Below are positions 1 through 9,978 of a stretch of DNA of 64,000 bases, one piece after another. The translations under genes and the position numbers were made by a program. The first letter of the stretch is position 1. The number at the start of each line of letters is the position of its first letter. The DNA is from Euglena gracilis (Eukaryota > Euglenida > Euglenophyceae > Euglenales): the NCBI GenBank assembly GCA_039621445.1, contig CP154954.1, positions 13,806,387-13,870,386 on the forward strand, written 5' to 3'. The notes beneath the pieces are model-generated. The model saw only the letters and a program-made list of their open reading frames with translations, was not told the DNA's origin and searched no databases.

Positions 1-210
1 TTTTCCTCCAAACACCTCCCAACAGACCCTTTTCCCGAAAACAAATACAATGCCTTGGGAACTTTCCAACTTCCCACACCTTTGATGGATGCTCTTTCGC
101 TCAAACAACCATAATAATTGTTGAGCCTGGGCCGTTTACTCTCCTGGCTTGCACACGTGGTCCACGGTTTGCCCTTCCTCGACACGGGCTGCCATTGGCA
201 ACTCAAAGCC

Positions 211-537
211 TCAAGGCTCAAGGCCACTTGTCTTCTCGAGTTGGCTGTCGAGGATGACCTCGTTGAAATCATTGAATTGACACCGTTGCTCGTCTTCGAT
301 ATTGCACTCTTCATTGCCTGATTTCGAACCTGAGGTGAAGGGACTGGAAGACAAAGACACACATTCTCCACCACGGTAATACCATGCCCCCTCCCGATAG
401 TGTCCCCTCCCCGATAGTGTCCCATACCCCTTGCTTTTTGCCTTGCCCATGCCCACCTTGTGGTGGAGCCGGATATGGGACACTATCAGGAGGTGGGAAT
501 GGTATTCTCCATGTGAAGATGTGGTTGGGTTATGCAA
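211..537 (-). pseudogene. Gag-like C-terminal remnant
   Basis: Minus-strand open segment of 108 codons with an acidic end (EECNIEDEQ...NDFNEVILD). Gag of the element at 26.5-28.2 kb also ends in an acidic stretch. It lies downstream, in minus-strand direction, of the Gag-like segments at 0.6-5.1 kb, so I read it as the end of the same decayed gene. A 121-bp inverted-repeat element (382-502) interrupts it and supplies the middle residues. No catalytic motif is visible. The assignment rests on position and composition only. Confidence 0.3.
382..502. mobile_element. 121-bp TIR element (CCATGC family), TA duplication
   Basis: The left end CCATGCCCCCTCCCGATAGT and the right end ACTATCAGGAGGTGGGAATGG are imperfect inverted repeats. 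TA flanks both sides (380-381 and 503-504). The block CCCGATAGTGTCCC occurs twice in the left half and once inverted on the right. The ends match the larger elements at 21326, 44748, 46865 and 49037, so this looks like the shortest intact member of a non-autonomous family. It sits inside the Gag remnant. Confidence 0.6.
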
Positions 538-600
538 AATACTTTGGGTGTTTTCGATGCCCGAGGATGTAAACCCCTCAAAAACATGACCCCGGCGTCC

Positions 601-917
601 CTAATGACTAATAGGGTGAGCCACCGCTGGCGTTGGGTTATTGTTATCGCCCTTCCCCCCTTTGGCACCGAAATTCTGGTCAAATCCTTTGCCCCTCCCC
701 CTTCCCTTACCACCGTTACCCTTGTACCCCTGTTGACCACCCCCAGGGGGTGTTCCCCCCGCGTCCCCCCCCCGCGTCCCCCCCCCGCGTCCCCTCCCGC
801 GTCCCGGATTTTGGCCAGGCAAGTTTTTTGGTCGACCAAAGGAAAATTACACACAAATTTGGGTGACGCCGAAGAAAACGTGTGGGGGCAGTTGGGCCAC
901 GGATCCCCCCCGCGACC

Positions 918-954
<37 letters not shown>

Positions 955-1491
955 TCCCCCCCCCCCGCGTCCCGAACCACCCCACCCCATACCATTGGGA
1001 GTTGTTTGCCCCATATCCCTGGGAATTATTCCCCCCTTTCCATTGGCTGCCATTGACATACGGCTGAAAATTGTTTCTGTTCCACGGGGCTTGTCTAGCA
1101 ACATACGGTTGTGAGGGGGGTGGGATCCAATTGTGTCCCCCCCACCACCGATCTTTGCACATTGGGTGGGTTCGTTGTAAGTCCTGAAGAATTGTTTGAT
1201 GGTTGCACATTTGAAGATGAAAGCACAACACATTGATCAGGTTTTGCTGTTTCATTGGTTTGTGATTTGCTTCTGGTTGGTGTTGTTGCCGGGAGGTGTT
1301 GTTGCCCTACCAGGGGTTGACCCTGGTGAACTCTTCCGACTCCCTGATTGCCTCCCCCCTCGATTTCCAGCACCCACCGATCTTGGACGCCTGAACCCTT
1401 GACAGCCTGGGGCACAACTTTGCAAGGCATCTTGTTTGTTTCTGAGTGCCAATTTTGTTTTCACGAGGTTGAAAATGTCCTCGGTGGTCAA
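601..1491 (-). pseudogene. Gly/Arg-rich Gag tail (nucleocapsid-like), broken
   Basis: In three minus-strand frames this stretch encodes Gly/Arg/Asn-rich sequence such as GKGRGRGKGF, NNSQGYGANNSQWYG and repeated GDAGGGRGG. This resembles an RNA-binding RGG tail. It directly follows the capsid-like segment at 1504-2808, as a nucleocapsid would. The frame changes repeatedly at C runs (for example 919-953), so no single frame spans it. I see no intact CCHC knuckle; a Cys-containing stretch near 1150-1240 could be a degenerate one. Part of the repetition may come from expansion of a GCGTCCCCCCC unit rather than protein selection. Confidence 0.4.
919..966. repeat. Homopolymeric C tract
   Basis: About 35 consecutive C residues followed by further C-rich sequence. 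It lies inside the Gly/Arg-rich part of the Gag remnant, where it reads as poly-Gly on the minus strand. Run length in the assembly is unreliable and may hide a frameshift. Confidence 0.85.
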
Positions 1492-1503
1492 AACCAGTTC
1501 AAT

Positions 1504-2808
1504 TTACTGAACCTGAAACAAAACGTTGGAATCGTCAAACTCTTTGCCATTAAAACTTTTGACTTTTTCATAGGCAGAAATGTCAGGGAAAATGACTTCA
1601 AATTCCCCCTCGTGAATTTCCGACACTTTTGTGGGTCTTTTCCTAAGTATTCTGCCCAAGCTTTCCGAAACCATTTCTGAATTCCTATTCCCTGGCACCT
1701 TCAGGCGTAAAGTTGGGTGATTATTCAGCCTCCTTTCCTCCTCATCTGAAACCCATTTTAGGATGAATGAGGGAAATTTCTGCAACAAGAGCCGTTTTGC
1801 TTCCCCCTCCCCGGCATCCTTAACCCTGCACTTGGCCATCTTGAAATCTGCCTGAAATTCCAGCCAGTGCTCAAGGGTAACTTTGCCTTGATTAAAAAGA
1901 TTCACCTGCTGCAAATTTTGTCTTGCCCCAGATTCCTGATTCTGCGAAAATGTCATTTTCAGGTGACCCCACCCGGCATTAAAATTGATCCCCCCTTCCT
2001 TGAGATGGAGCCCCAGATTTTCTTTGCTCGTTTCGTCAAGACAATCCTCCAACAGAGAAACCTTCAAATCTTCACTCACTTCCCCCCCTACAGAATTCAG
2101 TTTCCGTGAAAATGCTTGCCAATCCTCAGGAAATTGCTGCCAATCTTGAGATTTCCCTGAAAATTTTGGTGCAGTCAAATTTCTCAACACATGCTGCACC
2201 GCTGGGTTACCAACACTTATGACTGGTGGTCGCTGGGGTGCCCCCCAAATGGCACAAATGCCACTGACCTGATTTATTGCAAATGCACCCCCCTGTGAAA
2301 TACTTGATGGTCCGCACCCGCCCAGATCAACATCCCAGATTTCACACGGCATCATTGGGGTTACTCCATTAATCCCGAAAATCCCAGATGATTGAGCCGG
2401 TGACACCCCCTCAATGCCAAAAATCCCAGAATTCGGCTGATTTACTGTCTTGGGCTGGGCCACTTCAGGTGCCTTGGGGTCAATTTGCTGTGTCTTTTCG
2501 GCTGAAATTTCCTGAACCCTCCCCTCCATGAAATCTAAACGAGTCTGCAAAGTTTGACACAGTTTTTGCAAACCCTCCCGTTGACTCTTTTCACGCTGAA
2601 AATCTGTCTGCATGTTCATCAAAAATGTGAAAAGTTGCTGTTTCACTCCATTTTCAATGTCAGTTTGCAATGTTTCAAAATCCTTTTGGGTTTGCCTCAG
2701 CTTTTCATCCATCATTTGCACCATCATAATTTCCATCATTTTTCTGACCTGGGCTGCCATTTCCCTACGAACTGCCAGTTGAATTGTTGCTTCTGATTTT
2801 CCCAGCAT
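1504..2808 (-). pseudogene. Gag capsid-like segment of a retroelement
   Basis: This is a 434-codon minus-strand frame starting at ATG 2806-2808. The TAA immediately upstream in frame separates it from the N-terminal fragments at 2.9-5.1 kb. Residues about 5-105 form a Met/Gln/Glu-rich coiled coil. Residues about 128-151 hold two copies of SGIFGI(E/N)GV. From about residue 209 there is a Gag-capsid-like pattern (APKFSGKSQDWQQFPEDWQAF, then a Leu/Glu-rich helical region). The Gag at 26.5-28.2 kb has a comparable P-x-W/F-x-G...W..F..dW pattern, so the two appear to be distant relatives. This copy is a fragment; no pol is inside the window. Confidence 0.55.
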
Positions 2809-2896
2809 TTAAACCACCTTATCCCAAGGCACCTCGTGGCTGCCCAGAAATTTCTCAATTGCTGTGATCCTGCCCCCCAGAGCTTTGCTCTCGTTT

Positions 2897-4197
2897 TTAA
2901 TTTGCTTCAAATCGCTGCTGAATTTCCTGGGTTAAGGTTCCAAAACTTGGTTTTGATTCCTCCCCCACCATTTTCTGCCCAGCAGCGATTTCAGCAAATT
3001 TTCTGTCCACCCCAGAGCATAGCTCACGATTTGCTTGTCGAATTGCCAAAATTTCTTTCTGAAAATCTGACTTTATTCCATCGACAGAATGTAAACAAAT
3101 GCCAACTTGTTCGACCAACCCACCTGGTGCAAACAATTTGTTCTGGACATCTTTTCCATGGCTCTCAAGTTGTGCCAGCTCACCAACCAGAAAATCTCGT
3201 AACTTTTTCTCAAAGTCATGAAATTTTCCTTCGATCTGCCTTTAAACTTCAATCCCCAAAAGTTGTTTGTGGCAGTTTGCAATGCTTTACACAGCACTCC
3301 CCCCCTCGTGGCATCGTAAAATAAATTGGCTGACTGTGCTGAATTTGTTCCTGACTTTTTTTATTTTCGTGCTCAAATTGGCTGCACATTTCAGCAGTTT
3401 GTTTCTCCAAATTTTTATGGACGAAATGCAAAAGTTCTGTCTGTGCTCGAGCATTTTTTTCAGCCAATTTCTTCTCAAAACTTTCCAGCCGCTTTTCAAC
3501 TACGACCTGGGGGGGAATTATGCTTTCCCAATTTGTTATACTTCGGCTCAATTCCTGCAAATAACAGTCCACCCCATATGCCCATTGGTCCCATGAGTCA
3601 AAATACCCACCCCCCATCATTTGGCATTCAGAATCGGGGGGCTGTGGTCCAAAAACAGGGGGCTGAAAAGCAGGCAATTCTGGTTCCATTCCCCCCCCTG
3701 ATTTCCATGTTTGACCCTGCTTGATTTAACAGCCGGGCTGGCTCCCCTATGGCCAGATTGGAAGATTCGGCCAGTGAAACTGCTGCCGTTAAATGTTCAG
3801 GGGCTGGCTGTGTAGAAATTAATACCCCCTCGCTGGCTGTTAATCCACGGTTAACTGAAAATCTGTCCTCCAACAAAAGTACAGGTTCATCCCCTTCAAT
3901 TTGTGGGAGATGTGTCCCAAATTCTGGGCACTTATTTCCAAACTGGCTGTCCAGCTGGGGGGTTTGCATCAGAAAACTGAAATTCGCAGAAAAATCTGGC
4001 AGATTTTGCTCCAAACCCTGACTTCTGGGTGGTACCCAACCTGCAGCAATCAAAAAATCCTCCATTTCTCTCAACCGATCTGGGTTTTGCGCACCCTCCG
4101 TTTCACAGTCACTTTGATACAACGGAGGGGATTCTACCCACTGAACTAGCTGATTTTCCCCTTCTGGCTGTGAATTTTCCCCCTGTGCAGTTATCAT
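2897..4197 (-). pseudogene. Broken N-terminal part of the minus-strand Gag-like gene
   Basis: Three to four minus-strand segments in different frames (4197-3628, 3689-3249, 3297-3073, 3136-2897) read end to end toward the capsid-like segment. Content is Gln/Glu/Ser-rich with coiled-coil character, for example VEKRLESFEKKLAEKNARAQ. A long coiled-coil region before capsid matches the plan of the intact element at 24.2-28.2 kb. The shifts show that the gene is dead, or that sequence errors are frequent here. Confidence 0.4.
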
Positions 4198-4335
4198 CCT
4201 TACGTGGAAACAGTTTACAGGGCTATCCCCTGATTTTTCAGACGAAAACTCTGAAATATCACCTGAGGCAACCTGTGATTGTGTAAAACATGTGATTGCA
4301 AATGGCAGGGAGCTGGGAATTGATTGATTTGAGAT

Positions 4336-5088
4336 TCAAGATTGATTGGCAGACCCTGCAGAAAAACCCGAATGATTCTTTTCGCCCAGCTGACTTCGAC
4401 CAACTGATTGAAACAACCCCTCAGATTCCACAGATTCTGCAGTTCTGACATTTTGATTTCGGGGGCTGCTCTCTGAAAAATCTGGTGGCTGACCTGAAAA
4501 ATTCTGTGATTCCACATTCACAGACTCAGCAAACATTTTGGGCTTTGAAAAATCTGTGACCATGTCAAACCTTTCAGCAAGATTTCTGCTGGCTGTGCCA
4601 GCAAAGTCGTCCGTATTTTCTGGGCTGAAAATTCTTTTGTCGACAGGGCTTGCGACAAATTCTCTGCTTTTCATGTTCAGGGATTTTGAAAACTTTTCAC
4701 TGACGAAGTCAGTGAATCCTCCTCTACTAACCATGATTAGGGGTTCTGGTTTGTCATCAACCGATTCCAAAAATTCTTTACTGACAGAGTCAGTGAAGCA
4801 ACCTCTGCGTACCATGTTCACACCCGGCGCCCCCCCTGCGAGTGTCGGACCCGAGACCCCAGCCCCCCGGCCGGCTGCCTCGTCCCCGACACCCACCCTT
4901 GGGGCTGCCGTTCCCTGGCCCGGGGCCAGTGTTTTTCCGGGTGTTGGAGGGCTCAGGCCACCCCCCGTTTCGCCCACTGGTGTACCCCCGAAAAGAGGGG
5001 TGTGCGTAGTTTCCCTGAAAACTTGCACAAAGTCAAACTTCCGTTTAAGTGAAAATGTTGTCCCAAATGTCTTTCTACATGAGGCCAT
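4336..5088 (-). pseudogene. Probable N terminus of the minus-strand Gag-like gene
   Basis: An open minus-strand frame begins at ATG 5086-5088 (MASCRKTFGTTFSLKRKF). It contains a GC-rich Pro/Gly segment (about 4827-4995). Two diverged internal repeats follow, MV(R/S)RG(C/G)FTD(S/F)VS(K/E)(E/K)F, about 25 residues each (around 4730-4815 and 4655-4735). Composition after the repeats (Ser/Glu/Phe) resembles the segments further downstream. The GC-rich block differs sharply in base composition from its surroundings and may be an insertion. I recognise no family. Confidence 0.35.
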
Positions 5089-5097
5089 TTCACCCAC

Positions 5098-5574
5098 CCT
5101 TTCTTCAGGTATTCAAAACACTGGAAAGGGTCAGGGTGGGTGTTTTGGTGCAGTGGATGGTGGTAAAAGGCAACAAAAACACGCGCACACCGTGAAAGTG
5201 GGAAGAGGGACCTGAAATTGACAATTCTTCCAAACAATGCACCTTGGCTTGAATTCAACTCTCCAATTCAATCTTTGATTGTAAGCCAGACGGAAAAAAA
5301 AACCCACAAAGGTCTGCGGAAGCAAATTGTGTTAAATTAGATCCTCAAATTAGGCTTTTCCTATTGAATGCGTGTCCTTGTGCGGAATGAAAATTCCGTG
5401 TTTTCAAAAGCTTCCGCCTTACCACTTTTGACTGTCGGACGCCCCCGACAGTCGACACCCCCTCCCTTGCGACATTAGTCGGACCCTCAAAAAAAAATAT
5501 GGCTCGAGCAAAAAAGTTGTCCACCGTTTTTTCCCAAAGAAATATTGTTGGACTGGCAAAAGGGGTCATTTTTA
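5098..5574. other. No recognisable gene
   Basis: Upstream side of the minus-strand Gag-like remnant. If that element had an LTR it should lie here or further right, but no LTR, primer-binding site or coding segment was recognised. Confidence 0.5.
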
Positions 5575-5960
5575 GGGTCAAAAAATCAAAAAAAATTCAA
5601 AATATCTCGAAAACGCTGGGGAGTTGAGAAAAAGTAAAGAGTACCTCATTCCAGAACTTTGGGACGCCCTATCCACCAGTATACACGGTTTGGGCCAACT
5701 CCTTGCCTGGGCCGAGATATGGCCGTTTTGTGGTTTCGCCAGGGGGGGGACTGCCAAAAATGGGTCATTTTGGGGGTCAAAAAATCGAAAAATTCGAAAT
5801 ATCTCGAAAACGTTGCGGTGTTGAGAAAAAGTAAAGAGGACCTCATTCCACAACTTTGGGACGCCCGATCGATCGGTATGCGCGGTTTTGGTTAACTCCT
5901 CGCCTAGCACTAGGTACGGCCGTTTTGGGGTTTTGGGCCAGTTTTGCAAGTTTTGGCCAT
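5575..5960. repeat. Tandem repeat, period about 199 bp, two copies
   Basis: The unit starts GGGTCAAAAAATC and includes AAATATCTCGAAAACG, then GTTGAGAAAAAGTAAAGAG, then ACTTTGGGACGCCC. It occurs from 5575 and again from 5774, with roughly 80-85% similarity by eye. The second copy passes into a G-rich stretch after 5935. Nothing in it looks coding. Confidence 0.75.
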
Positions 5961-6190
5961 TTCGGGCACGTTCGTGGCCCGAAACCGCAAATTGGCCGTT
6001 TCTCGGGCTAGACGGGGAGTTGGGACCCAAACCAGGGGGTCAATCATAAGGTTTAGGGGGGGTTTTGACCGTTTTTTTTTGGGGTTCCTCGGGTCGGATT
6101 GTGCGATTTTTTTGGGCCAGTTTTGGGTATTCGGGATCCCCTTTGGGGGTTTGAGGGCGGCTGGGCGAGGGAGGGGGGGTCGGCGCATGG

Positions 6191-6394
6191 CGGTAGATTG
6201 GGGGGGGGTAGTGGGTAGTCGGCCGACTAGTCGGCCGACTACCCAATTGGTCCGCCGACTAGGCCTAGTCGGTAGCTAGTCGGCGAGACAGAAGGGGGGG
6301 GGGGGGGGGAATGGGTTGTCGGCCAACTAGTCGGCCGACTACCAACTCTAATGTACTAACGGGTCAAAACCGCCGACTTTTAAGCCCCCCCCCC
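6191..6394 (+). repeat. Left inverted-repeat arm with TAGTCGGCCGACTA palindromes
   Basis: The palindromic unit TAGTCGGCCGACTA is repeated with CCAATTGGTCCGCCGACTAG spacing, then a long G run, then a unique 50-bp inner block matched inversely at 8781-8832. A single strand of this arm could itself fold into several stems. Confidence 0.75.
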
Positions 6395-8210
6395 ATGAAC
6401 AAAATCCAATGCAAACCAGTTGGTGGCTAGTCGGCGGTCATAAAAATGGTCTGTGGCGGGCCCAATTCACCCGGAAATGGTCCGGATGGGTCCAAATAAG
6501 TGTCTTACGTCTAAATAAACACCCCCAGAGGGAAATTGTTGGTCAGTGGGGGGCATAGGTGTAGGAACAATTTTTTCCCGGGGGGGGCGAGCCAAAAAAA
6601 AATTTCTTGGCACAACCAAAATGTATTTTTTTCTGTCCTCCTGGCCCTGAACGTCTCTTTGAAGTCCAAGGAGCCCAGGTACAGGGGTCCCGGACCCCCC
6701 CTGTTCACAACCGAACTGAACTGGACATGTTGACTTCCCGGAGGGGGGGAGGAGGGGTCCGGCGCCGAAGGCGCCGAAAATTTTTGAAAATGCCCTTTTC
6801 GGTGTTCGCACGTCGTTCCGTTTTTCTTTTTTTTTCCGATGTGAACAAGTACATCCAGGTACACGGGGGGGGGGTCTCGGGACCCCCTGTGCACTTCTGA
6901 AGTGAACTGAACAGGGGGGAGGGGGGGAGGGGGGGAGAGGGAGTCTGGGGTCCCGAAATGGACTACCTAGCCTCCAATGCCCCCCAAAAATAAACTACAA
7001 AGCGAAATCATGGGTAGAACCCTTTGGAAACTTCCCAACTCAACCCAACTGTCAACTTTGCAACCTGGGGTGGGGGGTTACGAAGAAACGATTTTTTCAC
7101 TTTGCGCCATAGCTGGCGTTTTTTTGTTTTTTTTTTGAATAAAAAAAATGTTTTTTTGTTTTTTATTAAAAAAAACAAGCAAAAAAAACGGCAAAAAAAA
7201 CAAAGGGGAAAATGATGGTCCAAATTTTGCCTTTGATCGCAAGGGTGAACCAATCTTAGCTCAAATGACATGAAAACCAATACTTTTGGTTGTCTTCAAC
7301 AAGAATGGTCAAAATAGGGCATTTTTCTGCCATTTTGGCCTGAAACCATTCCAAACTAGGTCCTTTTTTGACAGAGCGCGGGAACCATCCGAGTTTGGGG
7401 AAACTCTGCGGGTCAATTTCAATGAAAAAAACAATTTGTGCAAAGCATAGCTGGCACTTCGTTTTAAACGAAGTAAAAAATAACACGTTTTTTTAAAAAA
7501 AATGTTTTTTTTAAAAAAAACAAAAAAAACGCCATTGAGGGTCCAGGGCAAAAAACATGCCTTTAATTTTACCTTTTTTTGGCCATCCTCTGTCAGAGAA
7601 AGACACCAAAAAGCATAGTTAAATTTTGCCTTTTGTTTTTTAGTGGGGGGACTCATGGCGAATCGGGTTGTATTCAAACAGCCAAGGTGAAAGTGGTTTG
7701 TGGGGTCCCCCCCAAAAAATTAGTATCAAAGTAGGGGAAAAAAGTCGGTTTGTGGCCAAAATCAAACATCAAGAAGTGCCATGGGTTTCAGGGAGGTGAA
7801 ATGAGCATTTCCTCAAAGGCAATTATTTTGGCCGCCAAAGGCGGCCGAGACGGTAATGTATTTTGCAATTTCATTTTCTAGAAATGTGATTTTAACTGGT
7901 AAGGTGGCTGCCGAAGGCAGCCGAGATGGTAACGCCCTTTGAACCATTGATCATGTCATTGCAAAGAAAAATATCATACTCATGCCAAAAAATTTTCTTT
8001 CCAAAATCCCGGGGGGGGGGCGGCCGCCCCCCCCGACCCCCACTTTCTACACCCCTGGTGGGGGGTCGGTGGGCCCTTGATGGGGGTCCGGAGGGGTAAA
8101 AAACCAATGATGAAACAGGGATTACATGAAAATCCTTTAGAAATGCAATCTGCAATCTGCATTCTGCATCACGAGAGGCAGAAAACTCCCCCGTCCACCC
8201 CAATCCGAGC

Positions 8211-8560
8211 CTCAAATAACAAAATCCCTTCTGTGATGACAACATACTCGGGGGCTAAGTCGTTTTTGTGGCTCACTTTGGCATAGGCGGGGGGGGGGCT
8301 CCGCTCCCCCCGCACCCCCCCTCAAATAACAAAATCTCTTCTGTGTTGGCAACATACTCGGGGCTAAGTCGTTTTTGTGGCTCACTTTGGCATAGGCGGG
8401 GGGGGGGGGCTCCGCTCCCCCCGCACCCCCCCTCAAATAACAAAATCCCTTCAGTGTTGGCAACATACTCGGGGGCTAAGTCGTTTTTGGGGCTCACTTT
8501 GGCATAGGCGGGGAGGGCTCCGCCCCCCCGCACCCCCCCCACTCTAATAACAAAATCCCT
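8211..8560. repeat. Tandem repeat, period about 111 bp, three-plus copies
   Basis: Units start at 8211, 8321, 8432 and 8543 with CTCAAATAACAAAATC and contain AACATACTCGGGG, GCTAAGTCGTTTTTG and TTTGGCATAGGCGGGG. The G run, CTCCG, then C run within each unit can fold as a GC hairpin. It lies inside the foldback element. Confidence 0.85.
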
Positions 8561-8780
8561 TGTATGCTGGCAATAGACTTGGAGGGATAATACCTTTTTT
8601 TTGTGCAAATTTTGACTTATATTGAAAAATCAATTGGGAGAGGTGTTCTTTTGTCAAAAGTGGCCCAAAATGGACATTTTCCCCCAATTTTTTTGCATAT
8701 TCACCCGTGATTGGGGGGTTCTGGAGCCATTTGGGTGGGTTTTGACTGGTGTTGAGGTGATTTAGACAAAAAAATTCCCA

Positions 8781-8979
8781 GGGGGGGGGGCTTAAAAGTC
8801 GGCGGTTTTGACCCGTTAGTACATTAGAGTGGGTAGTCGGCCGACTAGTCGGCCGACTACCCAATTGGTCCGCCGACTAGTCGGCCCACCAATTAGTCGG
8901 CCGACTACCCAATTGGTCAGCCGACTAGTCGGCCGACTAGTCGGCCGACTACCCACTACCCCCCCCCCCCAGTCTACCG
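8781..8979 (-). repeat. Right inverted-repeat arm
   Basis: Inverse of 6191-6394: G run, CTTAAAAGTCGGCGG, TTTTGACCCGTTAGTACATT, then clustered TAGTCGGCCGACTA units (about five), ending C run plus AGTCTACCG. It has more palindrome units than the left arm, so the arms have diverged by unit copy number. Confidence 0.75.
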
Positions 8980-9036
8980 TTTGGCACTGGGGGGGGTTGG
9001 GTCGGGAGGCAGGTCGGGACCAAAAATTTTGAAAAA

Positions 9037-9112
9037 AATTTTTTTTCGCTCAAAAACACTTTTTTTTCACTTAGGAAATCAAAAAAAGTGTTTTTGAGCG
9101 AGAAAAATTTTC
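9037..9112. repeat. Inverted repeat, about 30-bp arms
   Basis: Arm TTTTTCGCTCAAAAACACTT (within 9038-9067) and its inverse AAGTGTTTTTGAGCGAGAAA (within 9081-9109) are separated by a short spacer containing CACTTAGGAAATC. No gene lies here; it could form an RNA hairpin if transcribed. Confidence 0.75.
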
Positions 9113-9978
9113 CGACCCAGACCCCCCCATGCCCCCCTGGGTGGGCCTACCCCCCCCCGGCCGGTGGACTTAGCCATTTTTGGGTCAAAAAGTCGAAAAA
9201 CTTCGAAAAAAATCTTTTTGCCCAAAACCACGTTTTTTGACCTCCCGGACCATAAAAATTCATTTTTTGGCCGAAAATGACTGTTTTTTGATCCCGGACC
9301 CTTGTTTTTGGCCCGAAACCAATGTATTTTGGGTCATTTTCGGGTAAAAAAAGGTCGAAAAAAATTCAAAATTTTTTTTTGCCCAAAACGATGTTTTTGG
9401 ACCTCCCGGACCTGGAAAAAGTGTTTTTGAACCGAAAATGAGCGCCGGCCTGGCCGACGGCCGGGCCGGGCCGCCGGGCCGCCGGCCGCCGGGCCTGGCT
9501 GGGCCGGGCCGCACCACTGGGCCGCTGGCAGGCCGGGCCGGGCCGGGGTGGTCGATCAAAGAGCACAGCTCTACGTCACACCCTGGTACCAGGGTACCCA
9601 TCTTATGGACATGTAGGGTAATTTGAGTAACCCCCCCTAACGGAGCCCAGTCACCGGAGGGGGGTCCCGCGGGACCCCCCTGTCAGGTTGCGAGCCAACC
9701 GGACCGGTCAAGTTCGAGGTGGGGAGGGGGGTCCGGGGTCTGGACTAACAAAATTTTGTTGGAGAGCCAAAGCACCGGGGGGGGGGGGGGTCCCGCGGGA
9801 ACCCCCCTGTCGGGGTGCGAACTTTAACCATACAAGGGGGGGATTAGGATTAGGATTAGATGCGCCCCACTTCACTGCAATGCCCAAGGTCGACAGGGCC
9901 TCTATGGCCCTCCCTCCAAGGGGCCTACCCGGGGCCCGGATGCCGCTCTGTGACGAACGTGGTGTCGTAGGTTGATCC
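9113..9978. other. Non-coding stretch with an extreme GC island
   Basis: Positions 9437-9546 consist almost only of GGCC, GCCGGGCC and CCGGGCC words, flanked by AT-rich sequence with repeated TTTTTGGCC(C/G)AAAA words. A 14-bp palindrome CCCTGGTACCAGGG lies at 9583-9596. Several G-run/C-run motifs follow (9660-9830). No supported gene. Confidence 0.6.

Larger units (their letters stand above)
6191..8979. mobile_element. Foldback-type element with about 200-bp TIRs
   Basis: The arms 6191-6394 and 8781-8979 are inverted copies. Outer ends are CGGTAGA(T/C)TGGGG and its complement; inner ends both carry GTACTAACGGGTCAAAACCG up to a C run. Each arm contains stacked palindromes TAGTCGGCCGACTA and CCAATTGGT. 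No target duplication is obvious and no transposase is visible, so it is non-autonomous or a relic. The interior (6395-8780) holds A/T runs, G/C runs, a GGCGCCGAAGGCGCC hairpin near 6762-6778, two further short hairpins near 7840 and 7910, and a tandem repeat at 8211-8560. Confidence 0.6.

Noticed and set aside
4538-5215. Plus-strand 225-codon frame opposite the Gag relic
   Set aside because: Antisense shadow; the minus-strand reading contains the internal protein repeats and links to the capsid-like segment.
8211-8560. CRISPR array
   Set aside because: Units are adjacent 111-bp tandem repeats without distinct spacers; eukaryotic context.
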